Shown piece after piece: positions 20,736 to 31,487 of a stretch of 64,000 bases of DNA. The position numbers and the translations under genes are program-made. This stretch comes from Ilex aquifolium (taxonomy: Eukaryota; Streptophyta; Magnoliopsida; Aquifoliales; Aquifoliaceae): the NCBI GenBank assembly GCA_951799425.1, contig OX637403.1, positions 32,900,811-32,964,810 on the forward strand, read 5' to 3'. A model generated the notes under the pieces. The model worked only from the letters and a program-made list of their open reading frames with translations. It made no database searches and was not told where the DNA came from. Within the stretch, counting starts at the first letter, position 1. Every line of letters begins with the position of its first letter.

Positions 20736-22674
20736 ATGTCCAAACGGTCATCAAAACCCTCATTCTCACTCTGTTCACCTTCTTCACCGCTCTTCGTCTC
20801 CATTATTCTTGTGATTTCAGACCATCTTACTCAAACTTTCCTGATTTCCTGTCTGAAACCGAATTCCCGGCTCTCGTCTTTGAAGACTTGCAGCGCCTTC
20901 TTCCTTCGTTATTGCTCCAGGCTTCTGTTCGCCGCTATTCCTGAGTTAGGTACGTCCTTTGCTCCTTTCATTTCCTCCTTTGTCCTGGATCCCTCGAATT
21001 CGAGGGAGATATTGGCGAGGTGCACCCCAAGAAGGTATTCCGAGCTCATTCTGCCTTGGGTTTTGGTGGACAGAGGGTTCAGCCTCCCTGAGGTAGAGAT
21101 TGAGGCTCCGCTTCCAATTTATGTGGTCAGACCTGAAGGAGCTGCTGGTAACCCCCTTTTCCTAAGGGTTCCTTTATCTTACTTTTCATTTCTTTTTATC
21201 TAACTGTTTTAGCTCAGATCTTCCACTATGAAGCTTAACCCGGAGGAAATCCAGGCCAAGGTGGATAAGTTGTCAAAGAGTGGCAGAGGTAGCAAGCGAA
21301 AGGTCCAGGTTGGTTCTGGGAGTAGCTCTGCTCCTCAGACCAAAGTTCAAAAAGTGGGGGGGCCAACTTCTTCTTTAGCTGCTAAGGATCTGGCTCCTTC
21401 ACCTAGCTCCTCCGAGGTTGTGAAGACCCCTCCTTCTCCAAAAACCCAGCCTATCTTGGCGGGAGGACAGACCTCTCCTTCCTCGTCAGAGATTGAGAAG
21501 GCTTTGGATGTGATCCCGCGTATCCGACCTGGTAGTTTCAAATACAGCTCTTCAGGGAAGATTATTAAGACACCACCGGTGGGTTCTGAGGGCAAGAAGG
21601 GGACGCTACCCGACGTGAAGGAAGATGATGATTCCTTTTTTGAAAACATGGAGCTCGCCGCAGGGGCTGTTTCCTCTATTCTCCCCGAGTCTGACATCAA
21701 GAGGGCTGCCACTATGGAGCTTGAAGAGTCCATCGCCTCAGCTCTTCAGGGAGCACCTCTGTAAGTCTCGATATTCTCAGTCACCCGCTTAACCTTACGC
21801 CATAGCTGTTTGCCGCTTGCTTTATTTACCTTTGTCTTTTTAGATGGCTATCCACGTAAAGGGCCTGTTGAGGAGAGTTCGGTCTTCCGAGTCTTCTGTT
21901 AAAGCTCTGAAGGCGTATGAGCTCAAGGTTGCGGAGCAGGCTTTTGAGAATGAGGATCTCAGAAACCAAGTAAAGGACCTAACCTAACAGTTGGAGAAGC
22001 AATCCTCTGATCTCAAGGGCTTTCAAGCGGCCAAGCTCAAGGCTGAGGAGGGAGAGAAGAAGGCTCGCGACGAGCTAAGGATTGTGGGGGATGAGCTGAA
22101 GCACAAAACTGAGCTCTGGGCTAAGGCTAACCAGGATGCTTTTGACACCCGCAACTCTCTTGAATTCACAAAGAGAGAATATGACACCATTTGCGAGGCC
22201 AATGAGATTCTCCACAAGGAGGTCAAGGAGAAGAGTGATTTAATAGCTGAGCTGACTGATGAAGCTACCACCCAATGGGCCTCTGGATGGATTGCTTTTC
22301 AGCGCAAGGCTTGCAAGAATTTTCCTGACCTAGATTTCAATTTTCCTATCCCAGCAGAAGGGGAATTGGAAGAAACTGACTCTGATGGTGAGGAAGATAC
22401 CTCAGCTCTTCCTCCTGAAGCCCCGCTCCAGGATATACCTGCTCCTCCCTCTATTGTTCGTGTTGCGTCCTTCTCTGCTGACCTGGTGACCGAAGATCTT
22501 GAACAAGGATCATTACCAGATAGGGCAGAGGCTCCTGGGGTCAGCGTTCCTGACAATTCTACTCCTCCAGCTTTGGGATCCTTGCCCCCTGAGTTCCTGA
22601 GTTCTGCCACTCCTGTTGAGGCTGCATCCGCCGAGCTGCAGGATCTTCTGTCCACTCCCCCTCCAGAAACTTAG
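20736..22674 (+). pseudogene. Antisense gene A of the Tat element (coiled-coil protein, decayed)
   Basis: Several same-strand open stretches look like exons of one gene: 20736-about 21149, 21228-about 21762 and 21844-22674. Intron-like gaps between them start GTAACC or GTAAGT and end TTTTAG. The middle part is Ser/Pro/Lys-rich and low complexity. The last part is a Lys/Glu-rich coiled coil (KAKLKAEEGEKKARDEL) followed by an acidic, Pro/Ser-rich tail. A stop codon at 21985-21987 interrupts the coiled coil, and the best splice sites do not keep the frame, so I treat it as broken. Its opposite orientation to gag-pol matches the extra antisense frames known in Tat elements. The function is unknown. 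Confidence 0.5.
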
Positions 22675-22984
22675 GATTTTTTAGTTGTAACCTCTTTTCT
22701 TTGTAAGAATGTTTTTTTTTTTTTTTTGATGCAACTTTGCCTCGGTCTAGGATTTTTGTGTTACTTTGCAATCTTCATCTGTTTTTCCTTTGCTGGCTTA
22801 GCACATATATACATTTGAATTTCGATTTCGAACTGCACACTTACTTGTTTTGCTTTACATACTCCCCTTCCCCCCTTCGCTTTGAGGGGTGCTGTGCACT
22901 TCTTGAAGCGACATTACTAGATTTGAAGAGTATAGAAGACTTGGTGTTGAGCTCGGTATTTGGAATATTAGGGATCCCTTCCCT

Positions 22985-23145
22985 TTTCTTCTTCATTCTG
23001 AGCCACACAGCTTGATATTGTGAACTGGCGAGTTCCTTCTGAGCTACATGGCTCGAGTTTGTGAATTTAGGAATTCTTACTGAGCTATATAGCTCTTTTT
23101 GTGACCTTAAAAGCTCTTTCTGAGCTTCATGGCTCTTTTAATAGA
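22985..23145 (+). repeat. Short palindromic GAGCT...AGCTC repeats
   Basis: GAGCTACATGGCTC, GAGCTATATAGCTC and GAGCTTCATGGCTC, plus a GAGCCACACAGCTT variant, occur at about 30-60 bp spacing downstream of antisense gene A. They resemble the array at 25280-25885. Confidence 0.6.
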
Positions 23146-23723
23146 CCCTTACTGGAATAAATAACAAATTCCACTGCTTTATTTTTCTGAACTTTCTTCT
23201 GAGTTCTCTTATCCTTCCCTTATCCCCCTTTGCTTTGAGAAGTGCTTCAGTCCTTCTTCAAACAAGATTATGGACTTCATGAGCTGCTAAGTTCTTTTGA
23301 TGAACTGGGGAACCCATCAGGAACTTTATCATTCTGATGTGAGCAAAACTCTTAGAGCTGCAGGTCTGAGAGATCACGCTGAGGTGCAATGTTGCCAACC
23401 GGGCTGAGCTCCGAATTGAGGAATACTCTGGTGGGGTCAGAACTTTCTTCGGTCGTTTTGAGTGCGATAGGAGGGTTAATCTTGCGCTGATTCCTTTCCC
23501 CGCCTTTTTCCCAATCGTTTTCCATAACCGTAACCACCTTTATTAATTAAGAAACCAAAAAGGCAGCCGACTCCCTTTCGCGTGGCTCTTGGTTTCCTAA
23601 ATACTTACAACGTTCTTTAAGTCTCCTATCTTCTGCTGAGTTTCTTTCTTCTTTTGCAAAAAAATATTCCTGAGTTTCTTCTTGATTCTTCGTGGTTACC
23701 CTCTGTTTTCTTCGCAAGCTTTA

Positions 23724-24814
23724 ATGACTGCCCCTACTTCTTCTTTGTTCCAAGGAAGGACTTCCTTCGGGATCGACTGGAAGTGGCATTGCCGCTATTT
23801 ATCTCCATCGTCCCTAGAATCCTCTGATTTGAAAGCCATCCAGAAACGGTTCTTTCCTGATCTCGATCTGCCTTTGCAAATCCCTACCCCGGATGAGCCC
23901 TGTAACTACCTTCCTCGAGGGGAAGTCTGCTTCTTCGAAGGTGCCCTGGACATGAGACTTCGCCTTCACATTCATCCGGCCATAGGGCGAGTTCTTGCCT
24001 ACTATGGCCTATGCCCTTCTCGCCTTTCCCCACGGGGATGGGCTGCTATGGTAAGCTTCTTCCTGTTCTGCCGCCTACATGGTCTTGGCAGGTTCCCCTT
24101 TGTCTCTGAGTTTCTATACTTCTTTGAGATCGAAGAAGACGATGCCCCCTGCTTCAGCTTCTTCCGTTGGAGGAATTTCAAATTACGCCCTTTGGTTCTA
24201 GGCCTTCCCTCCAATCCTGAAGGATGGTCTAGACGCTTCTTTTTTGCTTCTAGGGAGTCTTGGCGGTCCCCTGAGGATCGCTGCCGTGAAGCTAGGATTA
24301 CACAGTCCTGGAAGAGCTTCTCTCGTATTGGTAGGTTCGATCTGAGCTCTCTTGACTTTAAACTTTTCTTGACGATATATTCTCATTATACTCTTCTTGC
24401 TCAGGTCCTCCTGACTTGGATGTGCCCGAGATGATAAATATTGATGAATTGCTGCTTGCTGAGTCTAGGACTTATTTTGAGCTGATGACGAGTGCCAACC
24501 TTTATTTGCTTGGGGCTGAGGCTACTGAATTTGAATTTTCCACTGTTCCTTACCCTTCCTGGACTTCTTTCTCTGACTCTGACGACGAAGGGGATTCCGA
24601 TGAGGATGGGGACGCTGGTGCGAGCTCAAAGAGGCGTAGGAGGGATGGCTCTTTTTCCCCTGATTCTCTGTCCACTATCTTCCTCACCCCGGCAGGTCAG
24701 AAGCTTCTTGATTCACTTTATAAGGCTGAGCAAGAAAGGGACGAGCTGAAGAAGGAGAATGCTAGCCTGAAGGAAGAAATTGCTGAGCTGAAGTCTCAGC
24801 TTAAAAAAGATTAG
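23724..24814 (+). CDS. Antisense gene B of the Tat element (gypsy-type transposon domain protein)
   Basis: Two exons, 23724-24330 and 24405-24814, total 1,017 nt (338 aa). The intron of 74 bp begins GTAGGT and ends CTTGCTCAG, and the phase is kept across it. The N-terminal half (FFEGALDMRLRLHIHP, then LSPRGWAAMVSFFLFC) resembles the plant 'putative gypsy-type transposon' domain found in many Tat antisense frames. The C-terminal part has an acidic Asp/Glu stretch, a SKRRRR basic cluster that could be a nuclear signal, and a final heptad coiled coil ending LKEEIAELKSQLKKD. The open frame extends upstream without an ATG; 23724 (MTAPTSS) is the first ATG. It is on the strand opposite to pol. No biochemical role is established. 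Confidence 0.7.
24331..24404 (+). other. Intron of antisense gene B
   Basis: 74 bp, with GTAGGT donor and a pyrimidine-rich CTTCTTGCTCAG acceptor. Removing it joins two long open frames in phase. Confidence 0.7.
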
Positions 24815-25279
24815 GGCCTCTATCCCCTTGCATTTCCTTTCTTTTTTTGAACGTTGCCAAATTATGGCTCTCTTTAAATGTTTCTTGAATGTTTGTATTC
24901 TGAATACCAGATCTTTCATTTCTGAATCTTTATGAACTGAGGAGTCCGACCCGAATTCTGTAAACTTATTTCAGCACACTCTTTGGGTTCAGAACACGAA
25001 CGTAGATGGAAAACAGAAGATCATGTTTGTACCGTCCTTAGTCCATGACTGGTTCCACAGGTCGGACCATGAATATTGATGGAAAACAGAAGATCGTGTT
25101 TGCACTGACCTTAATTCCTAACTGATTCTCGTAGATGATCTCTGCTGCACCAAACATATTGGGGTCTTCGAGTGCGTCGGCAGTGCATAAGGACTACTGG
25201 TCGTGGGGAAAGACTGTTGGTGTCTCCAAGAAGAGACCAGCTTTGAATTTTATGAGCCTAGAAGTGTGTCGTTTGCGTA
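24815..25279 (+). other. 3' region of antisense gene B
   Basis: Non-coding, T-rich just after the stop. An imperfect duplication contains GATGGAAAACAGAAGATC near 25006 and 25079. Confidence 0.5.
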
Positions 25280-25885
25280 TGAGCTGAAGAGCTCATCTTG
25301 ACCTTTTTAAGCTGAGAAGCTTATCCCTTATTTATGAGCTGAAGAGCTCATCTTGTATTTTATAAGTTTAGAAGCTTATCGCTTATTTATGAGCTGAAGA
25401 GCTCATCTTGTATTTTATAAGCTTAGAAGCTTAGAAGCTTATTTATGAGCTGAAGAGCTCATCTTGATTTTTATAAGCTGATAAGCTTATCGTTTACTTA
25501 TGAGCTGAAGAGCTCATCTTGATTTTTTATAAGCTGAGAAGCTTATCGTTTGTTTATGAGCTGAAGAGCTCATCTTAATTTTTATAAGCTAAGAAGCTTA
25601 TCGTTTGTTTATGAGCTGAAGAGCTCATCTTGATTTTTATAAGCTGAGAAGTTTATCGTTTGTTTATGAGCTGAAGAGTTCATCTTGATTTTTATAAGCT
25701 GAGAAGCTTATCGTTTGTTTATGAGCTGAAGAGCTCATCTTGATTTTTATAAGCTGAGAAGCTTATCGTTTGTTTATGAGCTGAAGAGCTCATCTTGATT
25801 TTTATAAGCTGAGAAGCTTATCGTTTATTTATGAGCTGAAGAGCTCATCCTGATTTTTATAAGCTGAGAAGCTTATCGTTAGTTG
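25280..25885. repeat. 55-bp tandem array of paired hairpins, 11 copies
   Basis: Each unit contains ATGAGCT-GAAG-AGCTCAT and ATAAGCT-GAGA-AGCTTAT, two 18-base palindromes with 7-bp arms and 4-base loops, separated by T-rich spacers. TGAGCTGAAG starts are at 25280, 25334, 25390, 25446, 25501, 25557, 25612, 25667, 25722, 25777 and 25832. Both palindromes are kept in most units; a few have one arm substitution (near 25651 and 25678). The array is between the ends of antisense gene B and pol, which converge on it. Confidence 0.92.
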
Positions 25886-25963
25886 TAGAGCTTATTGCAC
25901 CTTCCTTTACTTTGGAAACCATACAAGGGTGAATAAAAGACTCGTTTATTCTTATTAAAACAG

Positions 25964-28900
25964 CTATGTTATAAATAACACTTGCTGAAAGAACTTCTTA
26001 AGGTGTTCGGCGTTCCAAGAGTGTGGTAGGACCTTCCCCTCCTCTGTTTGTAACTCATAGTTCCCTGGTCTGATTACCCTTGATACGATATAGGGTCCTT
26101 CCCAGTTGGGTCCCAACTTCCCATGCGTGGGATCCTTCCTTGCAAGCAGAAGCCTCCTAAGTACCAAGTCTCCAGCCTTGAAACTTCTGTGCCTTACCTT
26201 CCTGTCGTAGTATCTTGCAGTTTTCCTTTGGTAAATTTGGACACGATGCAGAGCTTTGTCTCTTTTTTCATCCAAGAGATCGAGGTTTAATAAGAGAGAC
26301 TCATCATTGTGTTCGGCATCTGCAAATTCCACCCTTGGTGATTGGAGCCCCACCTCAACAGGGGCTACCGCTTCGGTTCCAAAGGCCAAAGCGAAGGGGG
26401 TTTCCTGAGTTGCAGACCTGACGGTGGTCCTGTAGGCCCACAGCACCTCAGGGATGTACTCCACCCACTTGCCTTTTAGGTTTTCTAATTTGGTCTTCAG
26501 AGCTGTCTTTATGGTTCTGATTGTGACATCTGCTTGCCCATTGGATTGAGGATGTGCAGGAGCTGAGAAATAGTTCTTTATCCCAAGCTCAGCACAAAAG
26601 CTCTTAAACTTTGAGTTGTCAAACTGCTTCCCATTGTCAGACACGACTGCTCTGGGAACCCCAAATCTGCAAACTATCGACTTCCAAACAAAGTTTTGGA
26701 CTTTTTGTTCGGTGATTATTGCCAAAGGTTCGACCTCTGCCCACTTGGTGAAGTAATCCACCCCTATAATAGCAAACTTGCATTGTCCCACACCGGTCGG
26801 AAGGGGTCCAAGAATATCCAAACCCCACTATTGGAAGGGCCATGGGCTTACCACCGAGGTTAGCAGCTCAGGTGGACAGTGGGAAACATTGGCATGTTCC
26901 TGGCAAACCTTGCATTTTTTTACTAAATCGGTGGCATCTTTGAGCATGGTTGGCCAATAATATCCTTGTCTCAGTACTTTTCCTGCCAAGGCCCGAGCTC
27001 CTATATGATTGCCACATATCACTTCATGTACTTCTCTGAGTATATAGTTGGCATCTTCATCTCCCACGCACTTAAGGAGAGGCGTTGAGAATCCTTGTTT
27101 GTACAGATTTCCTTGCAGCAAGGAAAACCTAGCTGACCTGGTCCTCAGCTTGGATGCCTCCTTGGCATCGCTTAGCAGAGTCCCACTCTGCAGGTACCCT
27201 ATGATGGGTCCATCCAGCTCGGCTGAGCTTCAATTGGTAGTATGTCCTCTTCTTCGATACCCACTGAAGGCTCTGGAATGTGCTCTACTGGTATTAGTCT
27301 ATCCAAATCTTCTTGTGAAGCAGTTGCTAACCTCGCCAATGCATCCGCTCGTGCATTCTCTGCTCAGGGCACGTGTCTGACGTGAACCTGCACAAATTTT
27401 TTCATTAGTTCTCGTACCTTTCTGAGGTAAAGGACCATTTTTTCGCATCTCGCTTCGTAGGACTCCTCTATCTGCTTTACTACCAGTTGAGAGTCACTGC
27501 AGATCTCTAGCTGCTCTGCTTCCATAGAATAAGCAAGATTGAGCCCAGCGATGACAGCTTCATATTCTGCCTCGTTATTTGAAGCCTTGAACCCAAACCT
27601 AAGGGCATACTCGACATCTATTCCTTCTGGAGAGGTCAAGATCATTCCTGCACCGCTTCCCTGAGCATTGGCAGCTCCATCTACTGAAAGCCTCCATATG
27701 GGGAGGTCTAGTATTAAATCTGTGGTCTCCCTAGGCGCTGCTGCTGTGAACTCTGCGATGAAATCCGCCAAAATTTGCCCTTTGATCGCAGTTCTTGGCT
27801 TATATCTGATATCAAACTCACTGAGCTCTATGGCCCATTTAACCAGCCTCCCCGAGAACTCTGGCTTATGCAACACTTGCTTCAATGGCTGGTCTGTTGG
27901 AATCTCGATAGTATGAGCCTGGAAATAGGGTCTAAGTCTCCTGGCTGTTGTAACCAATGCTAGAACGAGTTTTTCCATCTTTGGATATCTCTCCTCTGCC
28001 CCCCTCAGAGCTCTGCTACAGTAGTAGACTGGTTGCTGAGCTCTGTCTCGTTCTCTAACCAGCGCTGCGCTTGTTGAAAAATCTGAAACTGCTAGGTAGA
28101 GAGTAAGGACTTCCCCTACTAAAGGGCTCACCAAAACAGGAGGAGAGCTCATATAATTTTTCAGGGCTTCGAATGCTTCTTCACACCTGGTATCCCACTG
28201 GAACGCCTTCTTCAAGATCTGAAAGAATGGCTGGCACTTATCGCTTGACCTAGACACAAAACGGTTCAAGGCAGTTATCCTGCCTGTCAAGCGTTGCACC
28301 TCCCTTGTGTTGGACGGTGATTGCATTTCCACCATTGCCCTAACCTTCTCTGGGTTAGCTTCAATCCCTCTGCTGCTAACTATAAAACCCAGGAATTTTC
28401 CTGCCGAGACCCCAAATGCGCATTTCGCAGGGTTGAGCTTCATTTTGTACTCCTTTAGAATCTGGAATGATTCGGCTAGGTGCTCGATGTGGAGCTCTGC
28501 TTTTAGTGACTTTATTAACATGTCATCGATGTAAACTTCCATGGATGCTCCTATTTGTTTTTGGAACATCCTATTTACCAGTCGCTGGTAAGTGGCTCCA
28601 GCGTTCTTTAGTCCGAAAGGCATGACTTGATAACAGTATGTTCCCTGTTCAGTTACAAAGGAGGTCTTCTCTTGGTCATTGGGATCCATCCTAATCTGGT
28701 TATAACCTGAGAAGACGTCCATGAAGCTCAGCAGCTCGTGTCCAGCTGTGGCATCCACTATTAAGTCGATCCGAGGTAAGGGAAAACAATCATTGGGGCA
28801 TGCTCGGTTGAGATCAGTGAAGTCGATGCACAGTCGCCATTTGCCATTGGTTTTCTTAACGAGGACCACGTTCGCCAACCAGGTAGGGTAGTCAACTTCC

Positions 28901-29948
28901 CTGATAGCCTTGGCATGGAGGAGTTTGCTGACCTCCTCATTAATTGCCCTTTGCCTTTCGGAGGCAAAGCTTCTCCTCTTTTGTTTGACGGGCTTGCAAG
29001 TTGGGTTCACGCTTAGCTTATGGGTAATAACCGAAGGGTCAATTCCTTCCATGTCTTCTTGCTTCCAAGCAAACACTCTTATATTCTCCTTCAGGAACTG
29101 GATGAGGAGGCCTTTGAGCTCAGCATTCAGTCTGGAACCTACGTAAACGAGGTGTTCTGGCTTCCCATCAAGATGAATTGGTTCCAGCTCTTCTGAGGGC
29201 ATTGGTCTTGTCTCCATTTCATCTCTCATGTCGAGTTCATCCAATTGGATGTTCTCAACCTCCTTCCTCTTTACAGAAGCCATGTAGCATTCTCTTGCTA
29301 TACGCTGGTCTCCTCGGACTGCTTCGATTCCATTTTCTGTAGGGAATTTGACGACCAAGTGATAGGCAGAAGGGATTGCCTTCATAGAATTAAGGGATGG
29401 CTTTCCAAGCAAGATGTTGTATGCAGAGGGTGCATCGACCACTAAGAATTTTACGGTTGTGGTGGCTTGGCAAGGTGGGTCCCCTGGGGGAGCACCCTTT
29501 CCCCGGAGAATCCTAGCAAGTGAGTGTTTACAGGTTCTAGTCTCTCCCTTCCTATGTCCATCTTGTAGAATGCAGGTGCGAAAATGATATCCACCGAGCT
29601 CCCGTTATCGATTAGAACCCGATGAACGGTTCTATTAGCCACCACAGCTCGCACCACCAATGGATCATCATGAGGGTACTGGCATCCCTCCAAATCAGCA
29701 TCTGAAAAAGTGATAGCTGTATCTAAGCGTGGTGCTTTGGATACAGCGTGTACTTCGAGAGCTTCTTCGGCTCTGATCCGTCGGAGGTGTGCTTTCCTGG
29801 CTGAGCTGGACTCTCCGCCTCCAGCGAACCCTCCAAATATTACTCTGATCTCACCTAGAGGTTGCTGATGTGGTGCAGGTGCCCGCTGTTGGGGTGGTGG
29901 AGGTGGAAGAGCTTGGTCCTGGTTGTCATGGGCTACGAAGCGACGTAA
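25964..29948 (-). pseudogene. Pol polyprotein of the Tat element (protease, RT, dual RNase H, integrase), broken
   Basis: Domains in minus-strand order are as follows. Protease has [15 protein letters not shown] near 29610. RT has [13 protein letters not shown] and catalytic YIDDM near 28530. The first RNase H runs about 28130-27750. A second, cellular-type RNase H ([24 protein letters not shown]) runs about 27690-27400. The integrase zinc finger (HEVICGNHIG, CKVCQEHAN) is at about 27030-26890, and the integrase core starts at MDILGPLP (26821) and ends at 25964. The breaks I see are a TAG separating gag from pol (29949-29951), a frameshift around 29450-29500, a stop at about 27364, a frameshift near 27200 and a stop near 26827. 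At least five lesions make this copy non-functional. Confidence 0.9.
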
Positions 29949-31424
29949 CTAACCTCGCCGGATCAAGAACTCGATTTCCTTCTTTAGTTGAACGCAGTCA
30001 TCAGTGTGGTGACCATGATCTCTGTGGTAATCGCAGTACTTCGTGGGGTCTCTCTTGGCCGGATCTGCCTTCATCCGAGGTGGCCATCTTAAGAACTTCT
30101 CGTTTTGGAGCTCATACAGGACTTGTGATACAGCGGCAGTGAGTGGGGTGAATCGCTGAGGTCCGTATCTGGGCTGTAGTTCAGGCTGCATGGGGCCCAG
30201 GCGATCTCTGACATTTCCTCTTCTCTTTGGCGAGCGGTCCCTATCCCTTCTTGGAGACCTCTCTCGCCCTTTTTCCTTCTTGGGACTTCGGTCCCTCCTC
30301 TTTTCTTCCTTTTCCTTCTCCTTTCGTGAGGATGTACCCCCTACTTTGGAAAGGAGTGCCTCTTCACCATTTATATACTTCTCTGCCTTGGCTAACACCT
30401 CAGCCATACTTGTCTGAGGATTCTTCGATATGGAGAACATTAAATCATTTGATTGTACTCCTAACCCTGCAATAAAGGCAGTTATGGCGAATTTTTCGTC
30501 TGGAACGTCTACTTTTAGTGTCTCCGAGTTGAACCTTTGGACATAAGATCTCAGGTTTTCTTGGGGCCCCTGTTTCACATTCAGTAGGTGGTAGCTCGAC
30601 TTTCTGTATATCCTGGCTCCTATAAAGTGAGATACGAAAGCTATGGAGAGTTCTTTAAAGGATGAGATCGAGGCCGGTGGAAGCCTGTGAAACCAGGCTA
30701 GGGCGGAGCCTTTCAATATGATGGCAAAAGCTCTGCAACGTACAGGATCCTGGTATCCATGCAGCTCCATTTGGTTCTTGTAAGTGTTGAGATGATCTAC
30801 GGGATCTTTCGTTCCTTCAAAGACCTCTACTTGCGGCATCCTGAACTTTGGTGGGAGGGGAAAGTGTAGCACTCCAGTGGTGAATGGGGACTCGGTTTGT
30901 TGCACTAGGACATCCATTGTAACCGGAGTCTTGCTCTTTACAGCCTCCTTCATGTGGTTGAGCTCTTGCTGGATGTCTTTGAAGCGTTGCTCCCAATGCT
31001 GTTCTCTTCTGTCTTGCGGGTAAGGGAAAAAATCGTCCCTCTCACCCCCATCGTTCTGACTTTGCACTTCATCGTTGTGGCCATTTCTAGGGGGTAGGTA
31101 AGGAGCATGCCCCCTGGTCTGGCTGCTCTCTCCTCCTTCGTCGACCTCTCTAAGGGGGTCCCAGTGTCGTTGTTCCCTATGAGGGGGATTATTCTGGCCT
31201 TCTTGGGCCGGTCGTGCCTCCTGCGGGCGCTGTATGAGCTTTGATAGCTCTGCATTTTCCCTTAGCAAACGTTGATTGACGAGGCGAAGGGCCTCCATCT
31301 CGTTATTAATGGGGGAATTAGCCTCTTGAACGTTCCCGGGTTGTCTGCCGTTGGTAGCTTCCTGCTGATCTTGCATTCGTGGTAGGTTTGTTTGACTTCT
31401 GCTCATATTTCGAGTTGTTACCAT
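29949..31424 (-). CDS. Gag polyprotein of the Tat element
   Basis: An intact 491-aa frame starting MVTTRNMSRSQ about 40 bases after the primer-binding site. The N-terminal part is Gln/Glu-rich and low complexity. The central gag domain shows VDHLNTYKNQM, CRAFAIILKGSALAWFHRL and ENLRSYVQRFN. A basic Arg/Lys/Ser-rich segment (RSPRRDRDRSPKRRG) precedes a C-terminal zinc-binding CDYHRDHGHHTDDC motif. The frame stops with TAG after EIEFLIRRG, and the same frame continues into protease. This stop may be a mutation or a readthrough site. Gag of the gag-only elements shows the same domain at lower similarity. Confidence 0.9.
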   Translation of the reverse strand: MVTTRNMSRSQTNLPRMQDQQEATNGRQPGNVQEANSPINNEMEALRLVNQRLLRENAELSKLIQRPQEARPAQEGQNNPPHREQRHWDPLREVDEGGESSQTRGHAPYLPPRNGHNDEVQSQNDGGERDDFFPYPQDRREQHWEQRFKDIQQELNHMKEAVKSKTPVTMDVLVQQTESPFTTGVLHFPLPPKFRMPQVEVFEGTKDPVDHLNTYKNQMELHGYQDPVRCRAFAIILKGSALAWFHRLPPASISSFKELSIAFVSHFIGARIYRKSSYHLLNVKQGPQENLRSYVQRFNSETLKVDVPDEKFAITAFIAGLGVQSNDLMFSISKNPQTSMAEVLAKAEKYINGEEALLSKVGGTSSRKEKEKEEKRRDRSPKKEKGRERSPRRDRDRSPKRRGNVRDRLGPMQPELQPRYGPQRFTPLTAAVSQVLYELQNEKFLRWPPRMKADPAKRDPTKYCDYHRDHGHHTDDCVQLKKEIEFLIRRG

Positions 31425-31466
31425 CAGTCACTGAGAGATCAGCTTATTTGTAAATAGGAACAGTCG

Positions 31467-31485
31467 TTCCCACAGACGGCGCCAA
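31467..31485 (-). other. Primer-binding site of the Tat element
   Basis: The minus strand reads TGGCGCCGTCTGTGGGAAC just inside the 5' LTR, identical over its core to the site at 14374-14390. Confidence 0.75.
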
Positions 31486-31487
31486 AC

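Noticed and set aside
21347..21733. Minus-strand Ser-rich frames opposite antisense gene A (also 22299-22655)
   Set aside because: Shadows of the low-complexity, Ser/Pro-rich plus-strand frame.
20736..24814. Antisense genes A and B as host genes captured by the retrotransposon
   Set aside because: The position and orientation match extra frames typical of the Tat lineage, and the gene B domain is transposon-associated, so host capture is not needed.
25280..25885. CRISPR-like array
   Set aside because: The spacers are not unique sequences; the whole 55-bp unit repeats and it lies in a plant retrotransposon.
29949..29951. Programmed stop-codon readthrough between gag and pol
   Set aside because: Possible, but pol has four or more other lesions, so a simple mutation is as likely; not claimed.
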